The position numbers were made by a program, and so were the translations under genes. Below, piece after piece: positions 1 through 7,419 of a stretch of DNA of 33,069 bases; the stretch's first letter is position 1; each line of letters starts with the position of its first letter. The stretch is taken from the IMG/VR virus record IMGVR_UViG_3300045952_000062, positions 1 to 33,069 of that record. One strand, given 5' to 3'. This DNA is from a virus. The notes beneath the pieces are model-generated. The model made no database searches. It saw only the letters and a list, made by a program, of their open reading frames with translations, and was not told the origin of the DNA.

Positions 1-249
1 ATGGACATCCTCAAGAAGCATGTCTTCTACGGCTCCGAAATCGACTGGAAACACGTTCGCGAGGAGCTTGGGGATAGTCAGTGGTATCAAGCGCTCCTCA
101 TTGACGTTTCAGATACCTCATTCGAGGAGGTGCAGAAGCTTAACATTGACAAGCTGAGGGTTCGATACCCCGACAAGTTCGACCCTGAGCAAGCTCTCAA
201 CAGGAATCTTGAAGCTGAGCGTAAGGTGCTCGGAAAGGAAGGTGAGTAG
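1..249 (+). CDS. Unknown small early protein (82 aa, possibly 5'-truncated)
   Basis: The frame is open from the ATG at the first base of the window to the TAG at 247-249. Because the window starts exactly here, the true start could lie further upstream. The protein is charged and mainly helical in character, with no membrane segment, signal peptide or motif I recognise. Its stop lies just before the GTG start of the HNH gene, and the SD of that gene (AAGGAAG, 235-241) lies inside it. Its place at the head of a + strand replication block suggests an early phage protein. Function unknown. Confidence 0.6.
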   Translation: MDILKKHVFYGSEIDWKHVREELGDSQWYQALLIDVSDTSFEEVQKLNIDKLRVRYPDKFDPEQALNRNLEAERKVLGKEGE

Positions 250-250
250 G

Positions 251-607
251 GTGGCTTTTGGACGTGGTCGGAGTTCTCCCGTAGCCAGGATTCTGACCAA
301 GTCAGCCCGTCAGCCTAATGGCTGTCTTCTCTTCACTGGTGGGATAAGTAGCAACGGTTACGGCATGATTTGGTCAGGGGGTGAGCTGAGGTCCGTTCAT
401 AGGATAATGCTGGAGCACAAATTAGGCCGACCAATCAGGGAAGGCTACATGAGTCTCCATAAATGCCACACTCGGAACTGTGTGGAAGTCGAGCATCTCT
501 ATGAGGGGACATCAAAAGACAACAGTAGGGATACGCTTCTAGCAGGCAATCGCAGAGACAAGGGGAGGGAGCTTAAAATCCCTCTCACTTACAAAAGGAG
601 CAGTTAA
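251..607 (+). CDS. HNH endonuclease (homing-type)
   Basis: A 118-residue protein with the compact HNH fold of phage homing nucleases: residues 48-50 (VHR), H70-K-C72-H73, N76-C77 and H82-L form the HNH/Cys cluster, and the stretch around residues 69-86 reads LHKCHTRNCVEVEHLYEG. The family nicks or cuts DNA with one metal ion and often spreads as a selfish free-standing gene. The frame is open further up to a TTG at 209, but I chose GTG 251 because AAGGAAG at 235-241 is correctly placed for it and the upstream part only repeats the end of the previous gene in another frame. It is less GC-rich in appearance than the next gene, which fits later insertion. Confidence 0.85.
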   Translation: MAFGRGRSSPVARILTKSARQPNGCLLFTGGISSNGYGMIWSGGELRSVHRIMLEHKLGRPIREGYMSLHKCHTRNCVEVEHLYEGTSKDNSRDTLLAGNRRDKGRELKIPLTYKRSS

Positions 608-609
608 CA

Positions 610-1071
610 ATGCCTCGTATGCAGATTACCCCGGACGACTGGAAACGCTCCAAGCTCGTCAAGCCAGGCTGGTTCCCTCTTCTCATCAAGGAAGTCGTGG
701 AAGAACTCAACTCCAAGAAGGACGCGATGAACATCGTCCTCGACTTGGAGGTCGCCGACAGCAAGTCCGAGTATCTCGGGACGCCCATCAAGCACTGGCT
801 CTCCGAGAAGGGCGTCTACATGCCGGGCGGAGCAGCGTCGCTGGCGAAGGCGTTCAACCCGACCATCAACGAGGCCGAGGTCGCGGACATCGAGTTCGGT
901 GACTACAAGGGCCGCTACATCTACGGGAAGATCAAGACCGACCGTGGACAGGACGGCAACGGAGCTCCCCGGAACGTCGTCGAGGACTGGGCTCCTCTCC
1001 CCAAGCAGTGGGCTGAGCTGGCCAACGCAGTGACCGGCGTGGCGGCGACTGTCGGGGGTTTCGGTTCGTAG
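610..1071 (+). CDS. Possible single-stranded DNA-binding protein (DUF669-like)
   Basis: A 153-residue soluble protein. The first half (about residues 15-50: VKPGWF, then IKEVVEEL and MNIVLDLEV) and a second strand-rich part (GRYIYGKIKTDRG, about 100-112) followed by an acidic NVVEDWAPLP segment resemble the OB-fold pattern of phage DUF669/ssDNA-binding proteins, where a lysine- or arginine-rich strand precedes a phrase about the core DNA-binding face. This is a fold-level resemblance judged by eye only. The start ATG at 610 has an excellent SD, AAAGGAG at 594-600, inside the end of the HNH gene. Its location beside polymerase and helicase-type genes suits a replication role. It could instead be an unrelated unknown protein. 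Confidence 0.8.
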   Translation: MPRMQITPDDWKRSKLVKPGWFPLLIKEVVEELNSKKDAMNIVLDLEVADSKSEYLGTPIKHWLSEKGVYMPGGAASLAKAFNPTINEAEVADIEFGDYKGRYIYGKIKTDRGQDGNGAPRNVVEDWAPLPKQWAELANAVTGVAATVGGFGS

Positions 1072-1081
1072 ACTACCGGCC

Positions 1082-1129
1082 GCATCCTGCTCAGGTGGAG
1101 TTCTTCAATCGTCCACCTGGGCGGGATGT
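1082..1129 (+). promoter_or_regulatory. Strong RNA hairpin in the intergenic gap
   Basis: Bases 1082-1099 (GCATCCTGCTCAGGTGGA) pair with 1112-1129 (TCCACCTGGGCGGGATGT) as an uninterrupted 18-bp stem with three G-U pairs and a 12-base loop. It fills the middle of the 128-base gap 1072-1199. No clean U-tract follows (the next bases are TCTATTCG), so it is not a textbook terminator. A second, weaker hairpin (TAGTCCAGT at 1142-1150 with ACTGGCTA at 1165-1172, one bulged T) lies before the SD at 1187-1192. It may be an attenuator, an mRNA processing site or the core of a small RNA. Confidence 0.7.
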
Positions 1130-1199
1130 TCTATTCGTTGGTAGTCCAGTAAGCGCGAGTCATCACTGGCTAAAACGGTATCTCTTAAGGAGCGACAGC

Positions 1200-1359
<160 letters not shown>

Positions 1360-1370
<11 letters not shown>

Positions 1371-1572
1371 GAAGATGTCAGCCTCGGAGGTTCTCGAACG
1401 CGTCAGGGAGGCTTACAACCTTCTCGACGAGGCTCACGGGGAGCTGAAGTCAGCAGCACGGTCCATCGAGAGCGCGCAGGAGATGGTCGACAACGCCTTC
1501 GAGAAGCTCGAGGAAATCCCCGAGGAAGTGGACGAGATCGGAATCGAACCACCGGACGAGGACGGAGAATAG
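1360..1572 (+). CDS. Unknown helical/coiled-coil protein (70 aa)
   Basis: I start this gene at ATG 1360, which overlaps the end of the acidic-protein gene by 11 bases. The frame upstream of it (from 1234) is the Arg/Thr-rich shadow of the acid repeat and should be left out. The product, beginning MASKKMSASEV, is a single amphipathic helix-rich segment (residues 7-50, with repeated E/A/L spacing such as LLDEAHGELKSAARSIESAQEMV) and an acidic Pro-containing tail. There is no catalytic motif. It resembles the many small phage proteins of unknown role and may be a partner of a neighbouring protein. Confidence 0.7.
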
Positions 1573-1576
1573 AGAC

Positions 1577-1777
1577 ATGGCTGAGATCTGGAAACCTCTG
1601 GATATCCAAGTATACAAGGACTGGGTCTCAGCCATCCTCACTGAGGCTTCAGATAGCCTGAGTGATTGGGAGTCTGGATTCGTAGATTCAATCGAGGGCC
1701 AGTTGAATAGGGGCCGCATCCTCTCCCAAAAGCAAGCCGAGATTCTTGAAAGGATTTACTCAGAGAAGACTAAGTAA
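1577..1777 (+). CDS. Conserved-type small phage protein, unknown function (66 aa)
   Basis: A short soluble protein with the pattern SLSDWESGFVDSIEGQLNRGRILSQ and then QAEILERIYSEK. I recall this kind of sequence in small early-region proteins of many tailed phages (helix, a turn with S-x-W-E-x-x-F-V, then L-S-x-K-Q-x-x-x-L-x-x-I-Y), but no function is established for them. It begins with ATG four bases after the previous stop; GAGG or GGAG elements lie just upstream in the preceding gene (GACGAGGACGGAG). It is followed closely by the Tat-like/capsid-fragment gene, whose SD (AAGGAG, 1776-1781) overlaps its stop. Confidence 0.8.
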   Translation: MAEIWKPLDIQVYKDWVSAILTEASDSLSDWESGFVDSIEGQLNRGRILSQKQAEILERIYSEKTK

Positions 1778-1786
1778 GGAGCCGAG

Positions 1787-2062
1787 ATGAAACGTCGGGA
1801 ATTCATCAAGTCTCTTTTTGTAGCCGCCGTAGCCAGTCAAGTTCCTGTTGACTGCTCTCCGCCTCCACCTCTGTCTCTTTACGGTATCCCTTATCACCAA
1901 TCTAATGCTTTCTCCGGGACATGGTTGGGAATTGATCGCTCAACCTACCCTCAGTGGAGCAGCAAGGTCAGTCCCGCTGCCCATCGTGACGTTTACAAAG
2001 CTCTAGTTGAATTGGTCAGGAAGATAAGGATTGCAAATGAAAATCGACGTTGGCCTGATTGA
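1787..2062 (+). CDS. Tat-signal-like protein with a major-capsid-protein-like segment (91 aa)
   Basis: The first 22 residues look like a twin-arginine export signal: KRREFIK followed by a short hydrophobic run (SLFVAAVASQVPV). A Pro-rich linker (SPPPPL) comes next. Residues 33-57, from GIPYH to STYPQW, align without gaps to residues 228-252 of the major capsid protein encoded at 25705-26949, with 16 of 25 identical (P-Y-H, N-A, S-G, W-L-G, D-R, T-Y-P). The nucleotide codons differ mostly at third positions, so this is not a recent copy. The rest (60-91) is helical and similar only in character. The SD AAGGAG is at 1776-1781. The last 26 bases overlap the next gene. Export has not been shown; the RR motif may be fortuitous. 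The piece could be a decayed or repurposed capsid fragment. Confidence 0.75.
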   Translation: MKRREFIKSLFVAAVASQVPVDCSPPPPLSLYGIPYHQSNAFSGTWLGIDRSTYPQWSSKVSPAAHRDVYKALVELVRKIRIANENRRWPD

Positions 2063-3320
2063 GATCCCTGAACCTACCGAGAGCATAGAGGAGGAGACGC
2101 TCGTTGCCCTGACTGAGTCCATCAGAGAGCAAGGGCTGTCGCACCCCATAATAGTTCGCCCGGCGAACATTTCCGGTAGGTTCCTTCTGGCGTCTGGGGA
2201 GAAACGTCTATTGGCTGCGAAGCGTCTGGAGTGGACGCAGATCGAAGCCGAGATTCGAGATATAGATGAGAAGAAAGCCAAAGAGATCCGCATCCACGAA
2301 AACCTCAAACGCTTCAACCTCCCGTGGTGGGACCAGGTCAAACTCACCGAAGCGCTCCATCTCCTCAGACAAGAAGAACATGGCGTCGCACAAAGAGGCA
2401 GGCCGTCCAAGCAAGAGGAAAAGACGGGCTGGTCGATTCGTGACACTGCCGAAGAACTCGGCGTTGGTATTGGACCGCTTTCTGAGGACCTTTCGCTGGC
2501 CCGAGCCCTTCGCGCCGACCCGACGCTTTCTAAAGTTACTGACAAGAAGACGGCAATCAAGCTCATTCGGACCGCCGCTATTCGGCATGAAGCGGAGATG
2601 ACCGCTGGCCTCCCCTCCAAGATAGACTACAATCAAGTTTTATTTGGGGATGCTTCGGAACTTCTCAAGCATCTGCCCGACCAGTCCATCGACCACGCAA
2701 TCGTAGACCCACCTTGGATCAAATTCTTTGAGGAAAGTTTGACGATTGACGAGCGGACGCTGCCGGTCTTCAGGGAACTGTATCGCGTTCTCAAGTCTGG
2801 GTCGATGCTCTACATCTTCGCTGGCTTCGACGATTACGCTTACTACGCGGGCGTGACAGTCCCGGACCCCAACAATCCCAAGGAGACAACCAAGATACAG
2901 GGCCAGTTGGAGAAGCTGGGCTACAACGTCTCCTCTACTCCCATCGTTTGGCAGAAGCTCAGTTCATTGAGCAGGAGAGGCGTTAGGGCATGGGAGTATG
3001 ACAGGGACTTCGAGTTCATTGTAGTCGCAGCGAAAGGAGCACCCGCGCTCACTTCCTCCTCCCGCTTCTCAGGTGTCAAGCCCTTCGCTATCGTCCCTCC
3101 CGTCAAGATGATTCATCCGAACGAGAAGCCAGTTGAGTTGATCAAGGAAATCCTCAACGACTGCTCGTATCCCGGCAACATCATCCTTGACACCTTCGGC
3201 GGTTCTGGCGTTCTGGGTCAAGCCTGTAAGGAGACTGACAGGAAATACCTCATCATGGAACGGGACCGAGCCACCTACGAGAAGATCGTCAGAAGGCTGG
3301 AGGGAAACAATGGTAACTAA
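2037..3320 (+). CDS. ParB-like nuclease domain fused to DNA (N4/N6) methyltransferase
   Basis: A 427-residue protein in two parts. Residues 1-110 form a ParB/Srx-type N-terminal domain (PIIVRP 37-42, the GERR-like box SGEKRLLAAK 53-62, and HENLKR 87-92), followed by a helix-turn-helix-like stretch (WSIRDTAEELGVG, 132-144). Residues 198-420 are a methyltransferase: DPPW at 224-227 is the catalytic motif IV of amino-methylating enzymes, HPNEKP (360-365) and DTFGGSGVLGQA (385-396, motif I) bind AdoMet. Having DPPW before motif I gives the beta-class order. The enzyme should methylate adenine N6 or cytosine N4, perhaps protecting phage DNA from restriction or marking replication. I start at ATG 2037, six bases after AAGGA (2026-2030), rather than TTG 2031. 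No cognate restriction gene is nearby. Confidence 0.92.
   Translation: MKIDVGLIEIPEPTESIEEETLVALTESIREQGLSHPIIVRPANISGRFLLASGEKRLLAAKRLEWTQIEAEIRDIDEKKAKEIRIHENLKRFNLPWWDQVKLTEALHLLRQEEHGVAQRGRPSKQEEKTGWSIRDTAEELGVGIGPLSEDLSLARALRADPTLSKVTDKKTAIKLIRTAAIRHEAEMTAGLPSKIDYNQVLFGDASELLKHLPDQSIDHAIVDPPWIKFFEESLTIDERTLPVFRELYRVLKSGSMLYIFAGFDDYAYYAGVTVPDPNNPKETTKIQGQLEKLGYNVSSTPIVWQKLSSLSRRGVRAWEYDRDFEFIVVAAKGAPALTSSSRFSGVKPFAIVPPVKMIHPNEKPVELIKEILNDCSYPGNIILDTFGGSGVLGQACKETDRKYLIMERDRATYEKIVRRLEGNNGN
2154..2168. repeat. Palindromic repeat copy 1 (GTTCGCC-C-GGCGAAC)
   Basis: A perfect 7-bp inverted repeat around a single C. Together with its flanks it matches two other sites in the window (23704-23718 and 31042-31056): on the + strand here it reads ATAGTTCGCCCGGCGAACA. 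It sits inside the ParB-domain coding sequence, at residues 40-44. Confidence 0.6.
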
Positions 3321-3711
3321 GGTCTACATCGCAGCGCCGTCGCAGTTGCAGCTCAAGTGCAGGAGTGTCAAGCGGTCCTTGGAGTTGCATGGTCATAAGG
3401 TCACGAGCCGTTGGATAGACCACAATGACCTTTACTCCCCTAGCTTCGAGGTCCAGCAGGCAGGAGCTATCGTCGACCTGGAGGATGTAGCAGAGGCAGA
3501 CATTCTTCTCGCTTTCAATCCAGACGAATTCAGAAACTCAGGAACAGGCGGACGCCACGTTGAGCTCGGTTACGCTATCGCTCTCAAGAAGCCAATCCTT
3601 CTGATTGGTGAGAGGACTAACGTCTTTCATTATCATCCGTTGGTGACGTTCATCCCGGATGGTGACTTCTTGAAGGCAGTAGGACTGTTCCGTGCTTCTT
3701 CCTCCATCTAA
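3310..3711 (+). CDS. Nucleoside 2-deoxyribosyltransferase-like protein
   Basis: A 133-residue Rossmann-like protein starting VYIAAPSQLQLK. It shows the features of the nucleoside 2-deoxyribosyltransferase superfamily: an N-terminal V-Y-I-A-A-P strand, a D-x-x-x-x-x-A-D-I-L-L-A-F strand (residues 60-69), and G-G-R-H-V-E-L-G-Y-A-I-A at 80-91, where Glu85 is in the place of the catalytic nucleophile. The family moves deoxyribose between bases or hydrolyses (deoxy)nucleotides; in phages it belongs to nucleotide salvage or modified-base metabolism. The start is ATG 3310, with GGAGGG just upstream, overlapping the methyltransferase by 11 bases. The end overlaps the polymerase by 20 bases. Substrate cannot be told from sequence. 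Confidence 0.88.
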   Translation: MVTKVYIAAPSQLQLKCRSVKRSLELHGHKVTSRWIDHNDLYSPSFEVQQAGAIVDLEDVAEADILLAFNPDEFRNSGTGGRHVELGYAIALKKPILLIGERTNVFHYHPLVTFIPDGDFLKAVGLFRASSSI

Positions 3712-6217
3712 ATACATCCCTGGCTACGGCAACCGGGACGCCTCGATGATGTTCGTCGGCGAGGCGCCAGGAGCGGCTGAGGACTTCACCGGCATTCCCT
3801 TCAACGGTCCATCTGGAGATCTGCTTTGGGAAATTTGCCGCGAGTTGGGATTCGATAGACACTCCGTCTATACCACCAACGTCTTCAAGTATCGACCTCC
3901 TCAGAACAACCTCAAGAGGCTTGGCGAAATAGGGGACCACGAAGGCAATCCTATCACTTGGGACAATTCTCTCGACCAGCTCTGGGACGAGATTCAGACA
4001 ATCAATCCCAACATCATAGTCGCGCTTGGTAACACTCCACTTAAGGCACTGACCGGCCGCGATAAGATTATGCGTTGGCGCGGGTCTGTTGTAAGGAGCA
4101 ATAACCTTGACTACAAAGTCCTCGCGACGATTCACCCCGCTGCCCTCCTCCACGCTGAAGCAAATGAGGGCGAGAAAGAAGGAAAGCGAAAAGGTCCACT
4201 CAAGTATTCCTACCGGCATATCCTTAAGCTTGACCTTGCACGTGCCCTCAAGCAATCTGAATCGAGGTTATACGAACCGCCTCCGCGCCAGCTTGAAATC
4301 ATTCGGGATACAGTTCAACTCGGTAGATTTCTCCAACTATATGGGGACAGAGGTAAATTTCCCATTGTCTCTGTCGACATTGAGGTCATTAAGTCTGTTC
4401 CTTTCTGCATTGCTCTCGCATTTAACAACTGGCACGCGGTCTCAGTCCCGCTCTTAGACGTTTTCAAGTGGCAGGGTCAGGAGGGTATAGCAGACCATGA
4501 ACTCGCGGAGATGTGGCGGATGGTTGCTGAGCTTCTGGCAACAGACGTCAAAGTCATCGGCCAGAATTTCAAGTTCGACCAGAGACAGCTTAGCGACCTG
4601 TGCGGCATTCGTATCCGCAATTTCTTCTGCGATACATCTCTCCTTGCTCACGCTCTGCATTCGGAGTTCCCGAAAGCACTTGAGTTCACAACATCCATCT
4701 ACACGGAAGAGCCATACTACAAGGAAGAGGGACGGGAGTTCGATTGGAAGAGAGACAAGATCGAGCGGTTCCTGACCTACAATGCCAGAGATGCAGCCGT
4801 AACCTACGAGGTCTATGAGCAGATGATGCAGGAGGCTAGGGAGACGATAGTTCCTGGCTTCCCAAACTGGATAGAGGAATTCATATTCGGTCATCAGATG
4901 AAGCTGCACGAATTCTACTACGAGATGGATGACGTAGGGTTCGTAACCAACCTAGGAAAGCAGAAGGAGTTTGTCAAGTATTACGATGGGCTCATTGCTC
5001 AGTCAGCCCTTGAGCTAAATCAGATAGCAGGGTGGGAGGTGAACGCTAGGTCGCCCAAGCATCTAGCCGTCCTTCTCTACAATCAGCTCAAGTTCCCACA
5101 GAGGAAAGGCACGGGTGAGGACGTTCTCGTAGCGTTGATGGCGAACACGAAAAAGATTACGCCACCCATGCGGAGAGCTTGCGAGTTGATCCTCTTAATC
5201 CGCAGGCTCAGAAGTGCGCGGCTCAAGATAGGAAGGAGACCTGATTTCGATGGTAGGATGAAAACCGTTTTCCGTATCGTAGGGACAGAGACTGGCCGCT
5301 CCTCGACGTCCATCATGAAGCCGCCTGTCCGTCCTGAGAAAATGGGAATCGAGTTCCATACTCTTACCAAGCACGGCGACATTGGGACCGAAGTGAGGGA
5401 GATGCTCGAAGCTGACCCCGGCTACGTGATTGTCGAGACTGACATGAGCCAAGCCGAGGCGCGCATCGTTGCCCTGTTTGGACGTGACAAGAGGATTCTG
5501 GAGTTGTTCGCTCAGAAGGCTGACGTCCATAGGCTGACAGCCTCGTGGATATTCGGAGTCAAACCTGAGCAGATAACTAAGGAACTACGATTCATCGGCA
5601 AGACCTGCCGACATGCTGGTAACTACGACATGGGAAAACATAGGCTCATGGAGCTAGTCAACACGGAAGCAAAAAGGCAGAAGCTCGATGTCAACATCTC
5701 TGAATACAAAGCAGGCAAAATCCTCGACTCTTTCCACGCTTTCTCTCCTGCAATCCGTGGTGTCTTCCATACGGAAATACAGGAAGCCCTCGCAAACAAT
5801 GGTCGTATCCTTGTCAATCCATTTGGGCGTTATCGACAGTTCTATGATAGGTTCGGGAAAGAGCTCTTCAAGGAAGCCTACGCGCATCTACCACAATCAA
5901 CTGTCCCGGATGCTGTCAGGCGGGCGGGGATGCGTAGCAAGGTTCGATTTCAACGAGAAGGAATTGACGCCCGATTTGTTGTCGAGGCTCATGACGCTCT
6001 TGTCGGACTTGTGCGGGAAAAGGATGTAGACGCTTACATCCAAATCATCCATCAAGAGATCGAAGTTCCCATCGACTTCTCGCGCTGCACCATCTCGCGC
6101 GGTTCTCTGGTTATCCCGGCTGAGTCGAAGGTCGGATACAACTATAAGACCTGCGAGAACAAGACTTGTCCAGGCTGCAAGCAGCTCCATGATTACAAGC
6201 TCCAACGTGCTGCATGA
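3692..6217 (+). CDS. Uracil-DNA glycosylase / family A DNA polymerase fusion
   Basis: An 841-residue replicative polymerase. Residues 20-190 are a family 4/5-type uracil-DNA glycosylase (GEAPGAAED 23-31, NGPSGDLL 38-45, TNVFKYRPPQN 62-72, and HPAAL 148-152), but the four Fe-S cysteines of family 4 are absent. Residues 225-380 are a DnaQ-like 3'-5' exonuclease: D229-I-E231, N292-F-K-F-D296, and Y363-N-A-R-D367. Residues 400-810 are the polymerase: TETGRSS (532-538), motif A D584-M-S-Q-A-E-A-R, O-helix R633/K637/H641/Y645, and motif C H767-D768-A769. The usual Phe/Tyr of the O-helix is His, and the usual Glu of motif C is Ala. A C-terminal C821-x4-C826-x2-C829-x3-H833 cluster may bind zinc. The start is GTG 3692; no ATG lies before the glycosylase core. 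Confidence 0.95.
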   Translation: MLLPPSKYIPGYGNRDASMMFVGEAPGAAEDFTGIPFNGPSGDLLWEICRELGFDRHSVYTTNVFKYRPPQNNLKRLGEIGDHEGNPITWDNSLDQLWDEIQTINPNIIVALGNTPLKALTGRDKIMRWRGSVVRSNNLDYKVLATIHPAALLHAEANEGEKEGKRKGPLKYSYRHILKLDLARALKQSESRLYEPPPRQLEIIRDTVQLGRFLQLYGDRGKFPIVSVDIEVIKSVPFCIALAFNNWHAVSVPLLDVFKWQGQEGIADHELAEMWRMVAELLATDVKVIGQNFKFDQRQLSDLCGIRIRNFFCDTSLLAHALHSEFPKALEFTTSIYTEEPYYKEEGREFDWKRDKIERFLTYNARDAAVTYEVYEQMMQEARETIVPGFPNWIEEFIFGHQMKLHEFYYEMDDVGFVTNLGKQKEFVKYYDGLIAQSALELNQIAGWEVNARSPKHLAVLLYNQLKFPQRKGTGEDVLVALMANTKKITPPMRRACELILLIRRLRSARLKIGRRPDFDGRMKTVFRIVGTETGRSSTSIMKPPVRPEKMGIEFHTLTKHGDIGTEVREMLEADPGYVIVETDMSQAEARIVALFGRDKRILELFAQKADVHRLTASWIFGVKPEQITKELRFIGKTCRHAGNYDMGKHRLMELVNTEAKRQKLDVNISEYKAGKILDSFHAFSPAIRGVFHTEIQEALANNGRILVNPFGRYRQFYDRFGKELFKEAYAHLPQSTVPDAVRRAGMRSKVRFQREGIDARFVVEAHDALVGLVREKDVDAYIQIIHQEIEVPIDFSRCTISRGSLVIPAESKVGYNYKTCENKTCPGCKQLHDYKLQRAA

Positions 6218-7419
6218 CCTTCATAGACACCGTGCTCCGTTACTCCAAGGATTCCGAGAGTCCTAGGAAATACTACTACTGGTCAGCTTTAGCTGCGATC
6301 GCTGCGACGGTAAAGAGCAATGTATTCTTAGACAAACATCTATATAAGCTCTACCCAAACATCTACGTCCTACTGGTTGGGAGGTCAGGACTGAGGAAGG
6401 GTCCGCCTATCAATCTAGCTCGCACGCTAGTACAGACGGTCAATAACACTAAGGTCTTCGCTGGGCGCGTCTCGATTCAGGGAGTTATATCGGAATTGGC
6501 GAAGGCTGTGACGAAGAAGGAGGGTGGACCACCAATGACGGAAGCAGCGGGAGCTCTGTTCGCCTCAGAGTTCGCCAGCTTCATTATCCAGGACACGGCT
6601 GCACTGACAATTCTTACCGACCTCTACGACGGACATTACAATCCGGAGTGGAGTTACATGCTGAGGAACTCTCCCGTCGAAAAGCTCAAGAGCCCCTGTC
6701 TGACATTTATGGGGGCGACGAATGAAGTTCACCTCAAGGATGTGCTTCCTGATAATGCCATCGGCGGAGGCTTCCTCGCTAGGACGTTTGTCATCTATTC
6801 GGACAAGAAGGCTGGTGTCAATGCGCTCACCCAGAAACCCATCGACTCCACGCCCATAGGAGAACTCGTCCAGAAGCTCAAGGTAATCTCGCAGGCTAAG
6901 GGAGGATTCAAATGGACGCCAGAGGGAGAGAAGCTCTACGTCGACTGGTATGGTCAGTTTTCTGAACTCCAAACGGAAGAAGATACGACTGGCACGATGG
7001 AGAGGTTGCACGACCATATCCTCAAAACTGCTATGCTTATCTCTCTTTCCCGTGACACCAAGTTGTTCTTAGAGGAAGGAGATATCCATGAGGCGATTCG
7101 AGCTTGTCAGGACTTCGTCCCTGCTGCCAAGCGTATCGCTCTGGGACAAGTTGGTAAGTCTGTTTCTGCGAGTGGGACGGCGGTTCTACTCCGTGAGCTA
7201 CTCACTAATCCAGCCCATGAGATTAGCAGAACCAAAGCTCTACAAAAGCATTGGGCTCACTTTGATGTTACAGAGCTGGAGAGAATCGCCGAATCACTCT
7301 ACGCTCAGAAAGCAATTGAGATTAAACTACGAAGAGAAGGAAAGGGAAACGAGACATATTACGTCTTGAATCCCGAAGTCCTCCGTAGATTCGAGGCGAA
7401 GCAGGATGGTAACGGTTAG
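6214..7419 (+). CDS. DUF3987-like P-loop protein (probable replication helicase/primase-type)
   Basis: A 401-residue protein whose ATG overlaps the polymerase stop (ATGA, 6214-6217), so translation is probably coupled. The start of the protein (TVLRYSKDSESPRKYYYWSAL) and the following VLLVGRSGLRKG (residues 52-63) match the pattern of DUF3987/plasmid-replication ATPases. In these families the P-loop normally ends K-S/T; here it is K-G, so nucleotide binding may be weak or altered. GALFASEFASF (113-123) is in the place of Walker B. The C-terminal third (residues 310-395) looks like a winged-helix region. Beside the polymerase it probably serves in replication, such as unwinding or loading, but that is inference. 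It is the last gene of the + strand block. Confidence 0.85.
   Translation: MTFIDTVLRYSKDSESPRKYYYWSALAAIAATVKSNVFLDKHLYKLYPNIYVLLVGRSGLRKGPPINLARTLVQTVNNTKVFAGRVSIQGVISELAKAVTKKEGGPPMTEAAGALFASEFASFIIQDTAALTILTDLYDGHYNPEWSYMLRNSPVEKLKSPCLTFMGATNEVHLKDVLPDNAIGGGFLARTFVIYSDKKAGVNALTQKPIDSTPIGELVQKLKVISQAKGGFKWTPEGEKLYVDWYGQFSELQTEEDTTGTMERLHDHILKTAMLISLSRDTKLFLEEGDIHEAIRACQDFVPAAKRIALGQVGKSVSASGTAVLLRELLTNPAHEISRTKALQKHWAHFDVTELERIAESLYAQKAIEIKLRREGKGNETYYVLNPEVLRRFEAKQDGNG

Noticed and set aside
1082-1129. The hairpin as a plain intrinsic terminator
   Set aside because: No run of T follows the stem, and the block continues with well-placed SD sequences in the same direction.
6567-6585. Two close GTTCGCC copies as a further palindromic-element site
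   Set aside because: They are direct, not inverted, and lack the ATA and ACA flanks of the three-copy element.
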